From: a virus
Strand: one strand, 5' to 3'
IMG/VR virus record: IMGVR_UViG_3300035670_008417
Location: 1-22,086 of that record
Length of the DNA: 22,086 bases
A program made the translations under genes and the position numbers. This document shows, piece by piece, positions 20,971 to 22,086 of this stretch. Under the pieces are notes generated by a model. That model was not told the DNA's origin and made no database searches. It worked only from the letters and a program-made list of their open reading frames with translations. Position 1 is the first letter of the stretch. Each line of letters starts with the position of its first letter.

Positions 20971-21906
20971 ATGGCCGAGAACCTGGCCTACACCCCACTT
21001 TTCTCCCGGCATCAGCCCGGTGGCGTATTCACGATCGCCGGTATCGACGATGTGCCGGGAAAAGCATGGTTTGTGGACGCTTCGGCGACCCTGGCTGGCA
21101 ACGCCGCCGGTAAGGGCCGCAATCCGAACACGCCCTTCTCCAGCCTGGCCTACGCTTTCAGCTCCGACTCGGTCAGCGCTGGTGACGTGGTGTACCTGAT
21201 GCCCGGTCACGCCGAGAGCATCGCCGCAGCTGGCGGCATCACCATGGACATCGCGGGGGTGCGGGTCGTCGGCCTCGGGGACGGCGCGAAGCGGCCCACC
21301 TTCACTTGGACCGCTGCTGACGCTACCTGGCTGATCACAGCAGCGTCCTGCTCCGTGTCCAACGTCGTGTGTCTGGTGTCCTCGGCGATCGATGTCGTGC
21401 AGGGCATTCTCGTCACCGGCGCTGACACCACGATCACGGACATCGAGGCCCGCGAGGGTGGGGCCACGATGCAGTTCGTGGACTTCTTGACCTTCCACAC
21501 TGGGGCGGCCCGGGGCAAGGTCAAGGGATTCCGGTTCGCCGGGCAGGCGGGTGACGCTGGCCAGTCCGCGGTGCAGATCACCGCCGCCGTGGACGGCTGC
21601 CGCCTGGAAGACATCTGGGTGGTGGGCACGCTCGCCGCCGGCTGCGTGGAGACCACCGCAGCCGCCACCAATGTCCTGATCCAAAACGTGTATTCCGAGA
21701 ACGCCCACGCCACCCAGGACGGCGGGGTGGTACTCGCAGCCACCACAACGGGCCTGGTCAACAACGTCATCCACAAGTCGGCGACGCATGACGCCGACGG
21801 CTTCAACAAGGGCGTCGTGGCTGCTGGCGCCGCCGTCTTCAGCGCCTACGTCTGCAACCTGGCTGGCGAGCGCGGCGGGGCCTGGGGCACCGCGTCGACG
21901 GCCTGA
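20971..21906 (+). CDS. Beta-helix-like structural protein
   Basis: 311 residues from the ATG at 20971 behind GGAGGG (20960-20965). From about residue 33 the pattern is that of a right-handed parallel beta-helix: PNTPFSSLAYAFSSDSVSAGDVVYL is the usual opening, followed by many short turns with Gly/Asn and hydrophobic strands (VVGLGDGAKRPTF, ITAASCSVSNVVCLVSSAI, VLIQNVYSENAHAT, GLVNNVIHKS). No catalytic residues are apparent. Such folds occur in phage tailspikes, decoration proteins and surface adhesins. The place right after the head genes suggests a capsid decoration or fibre-like protein. Confidence 0.8.
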   Translation: MAENLAYTPLFSRHQPGGVFTIAGIDDVPGKAWFVDASATLAGNAAGKGRNPNTPFSSLAYAFSSDSVSAGDVVYLMPGHAESIAAAGGITMDIAGVRVVGLGDGAKRPTFTWTAADATWLITAASCSVSNVVCLVSSAIDVVQGILVTGADTTITDIEAREGGATMQFVDFLTFHTGAARGKVKGFRFAGQAGDAGQSAVQITAAVDGCRLEDIWVVGTLAAGCVETTAAATNVLIQNVYSENAHATQDGGVVLAATTTGLVNNVIHKSATHDADGFNKGVVAAGAAVFSAYVCNLAGERGGAWGTASTA

Positions 21907-22086
21907 TGGTGACCGCGATGACAGCACTGACCTGTAGAGACTGCGCTCTGCCGTGGGAGGCCGAGTCCTGCGGCAACTGTGGATGCCTGGAGCCCGCCCC
22001 GGTAGGGATGGCCGGGTCGGCGCCGACATCCACAGCGTCGCCCACGCCGACTCCGGCGACTCGGCGTGGGCGACGCCCCCAGGCGG
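21906..22086 (+). CDS. Zinc-ribbon-like protein, 3' end beyond window
   Basis: The ATG at 21906 overlaps the preceding stop (TGATG); an ATG at 21918 is an alternative. The N-terminus has Cys10, Cys13 (CRDC) and Cys22, Cys25, Cys27 (CGNCGC), a compact zinc-ribbon. The following sequence is Pro/Thr/Ser-rich and remains open to the window end. The downstream part runs through a very strong hairpin (22035-22076), so the true gene may stop just outside the window or be shorter than the open frame. Function unknown. Confidence 0.55.
   Translation, partial: MVTAMTALTCRDCALPWEAESCGNCGCLEPAPVGMAGSAPTSTASPTPTPATRRGRRPQA
22035..22076 (+). terminator. Sixteen-base-pair hairpin at the right edge
   Basis: GCGTCGCCCACGCCGA (22035-22050) and its exact complement (22061-22076) enclose a 10-base loop CTCCGGCGAC. 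It is the strongest hairpin seen in the window and lies inside the open frame that starts at 21906. It could be a terminator of the head operon or a structure in a coding region. Confidence 0.6.

Noticed and set aside
20866-22029. 387-codon minus-strand frame opposite the beta-helix gene
   Set aside because: Runs through a terminator-like hairpin and two other genes, with His/Gly-rich content; shadow frame.
1-22086. CRISPR arrays, rRNA genes or insertion-sequence transposases
   Set aside because: No regularly spaced repeats, no rRNA-like segment and no transposase motif were seen on either strand.

Overview
The window looks like a temperate tailed-phage or prophage segment of a high-GC actinobacterium (Streptomyces-like). 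The grounds are the very high G+C, frequent GTG and TTG starts, GTGA/ATGA stop-start overlaps, purine-rich ribosome sites, and recognisable phage genes: tyrosine integrase, Rad52-type annealing protein, terminase, portal, ClpP-like head protease and HK97-type capsid protein. Host assignment is inference; no host gene or attL/attR boundary is certain. Because structural genes run off the right edge, the window is only part of the element.

Layout. (1) 1-2563: rightward accessory/early genes of mostly unknown function, including a LacI-type DNA-binding domain with no sensor domain, a small two-helix membrane protein, and a 352-residue protein with a conserved aromatic/basic C-terminus, closed by a terminator. 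(2) 2616-3031: a leftward excisionase-like helix-turn-helix gene and a divergent control region packed with inverted repeats and a good rightward promoter. (3) 3032-7392: a rightward early operon with a Rad52-family recombinase, its partner gene, and a run of small acidic or cysteine-rich proteins. (4) 7503-9048: a shared bidirectional terminator, then the leftward integrase operon, headed by a control region with two operator-like palindromes of the same architecture. (5) 9049-10329: four small rightward genes, the first possibly leaderless. (6) 10418-11770: an RNA ligase closely resembling T4 Rnl1 in motif positions, followed about 200 bases later by a tRNA-like element with an odd anticodon loop. 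(7) 11884-12420: two small leftward genes, one encoding a membrane protein. (8) 12615-22086: the late region: small and large terminase, a tiny membrane protein, a portal fused to a MuF-like head-morphogenesis domain, two small proteins, a leftward XRE repressor gene inserted in the operon, head protease, major capsid protein, a probable accessory head protein, a beta-helix protein and a zinc-ribbon protein cut by the window end.

How the parts work together (inference): integrase and the excisionase-like protein would handle integration and excision. LacI-HTH, the leftward HTH and the XRE protein are candidate lysogeny or lytic switches at the palindromic control regions. Rad52 plus partner would serve recombination during replication. 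The RNA ligase with the tRNA-like element is the best candidate for an unusual system: repair of, or decoy for, host tRNA cleavage used as anti-phage defence. The late genes package DNA and build the head.
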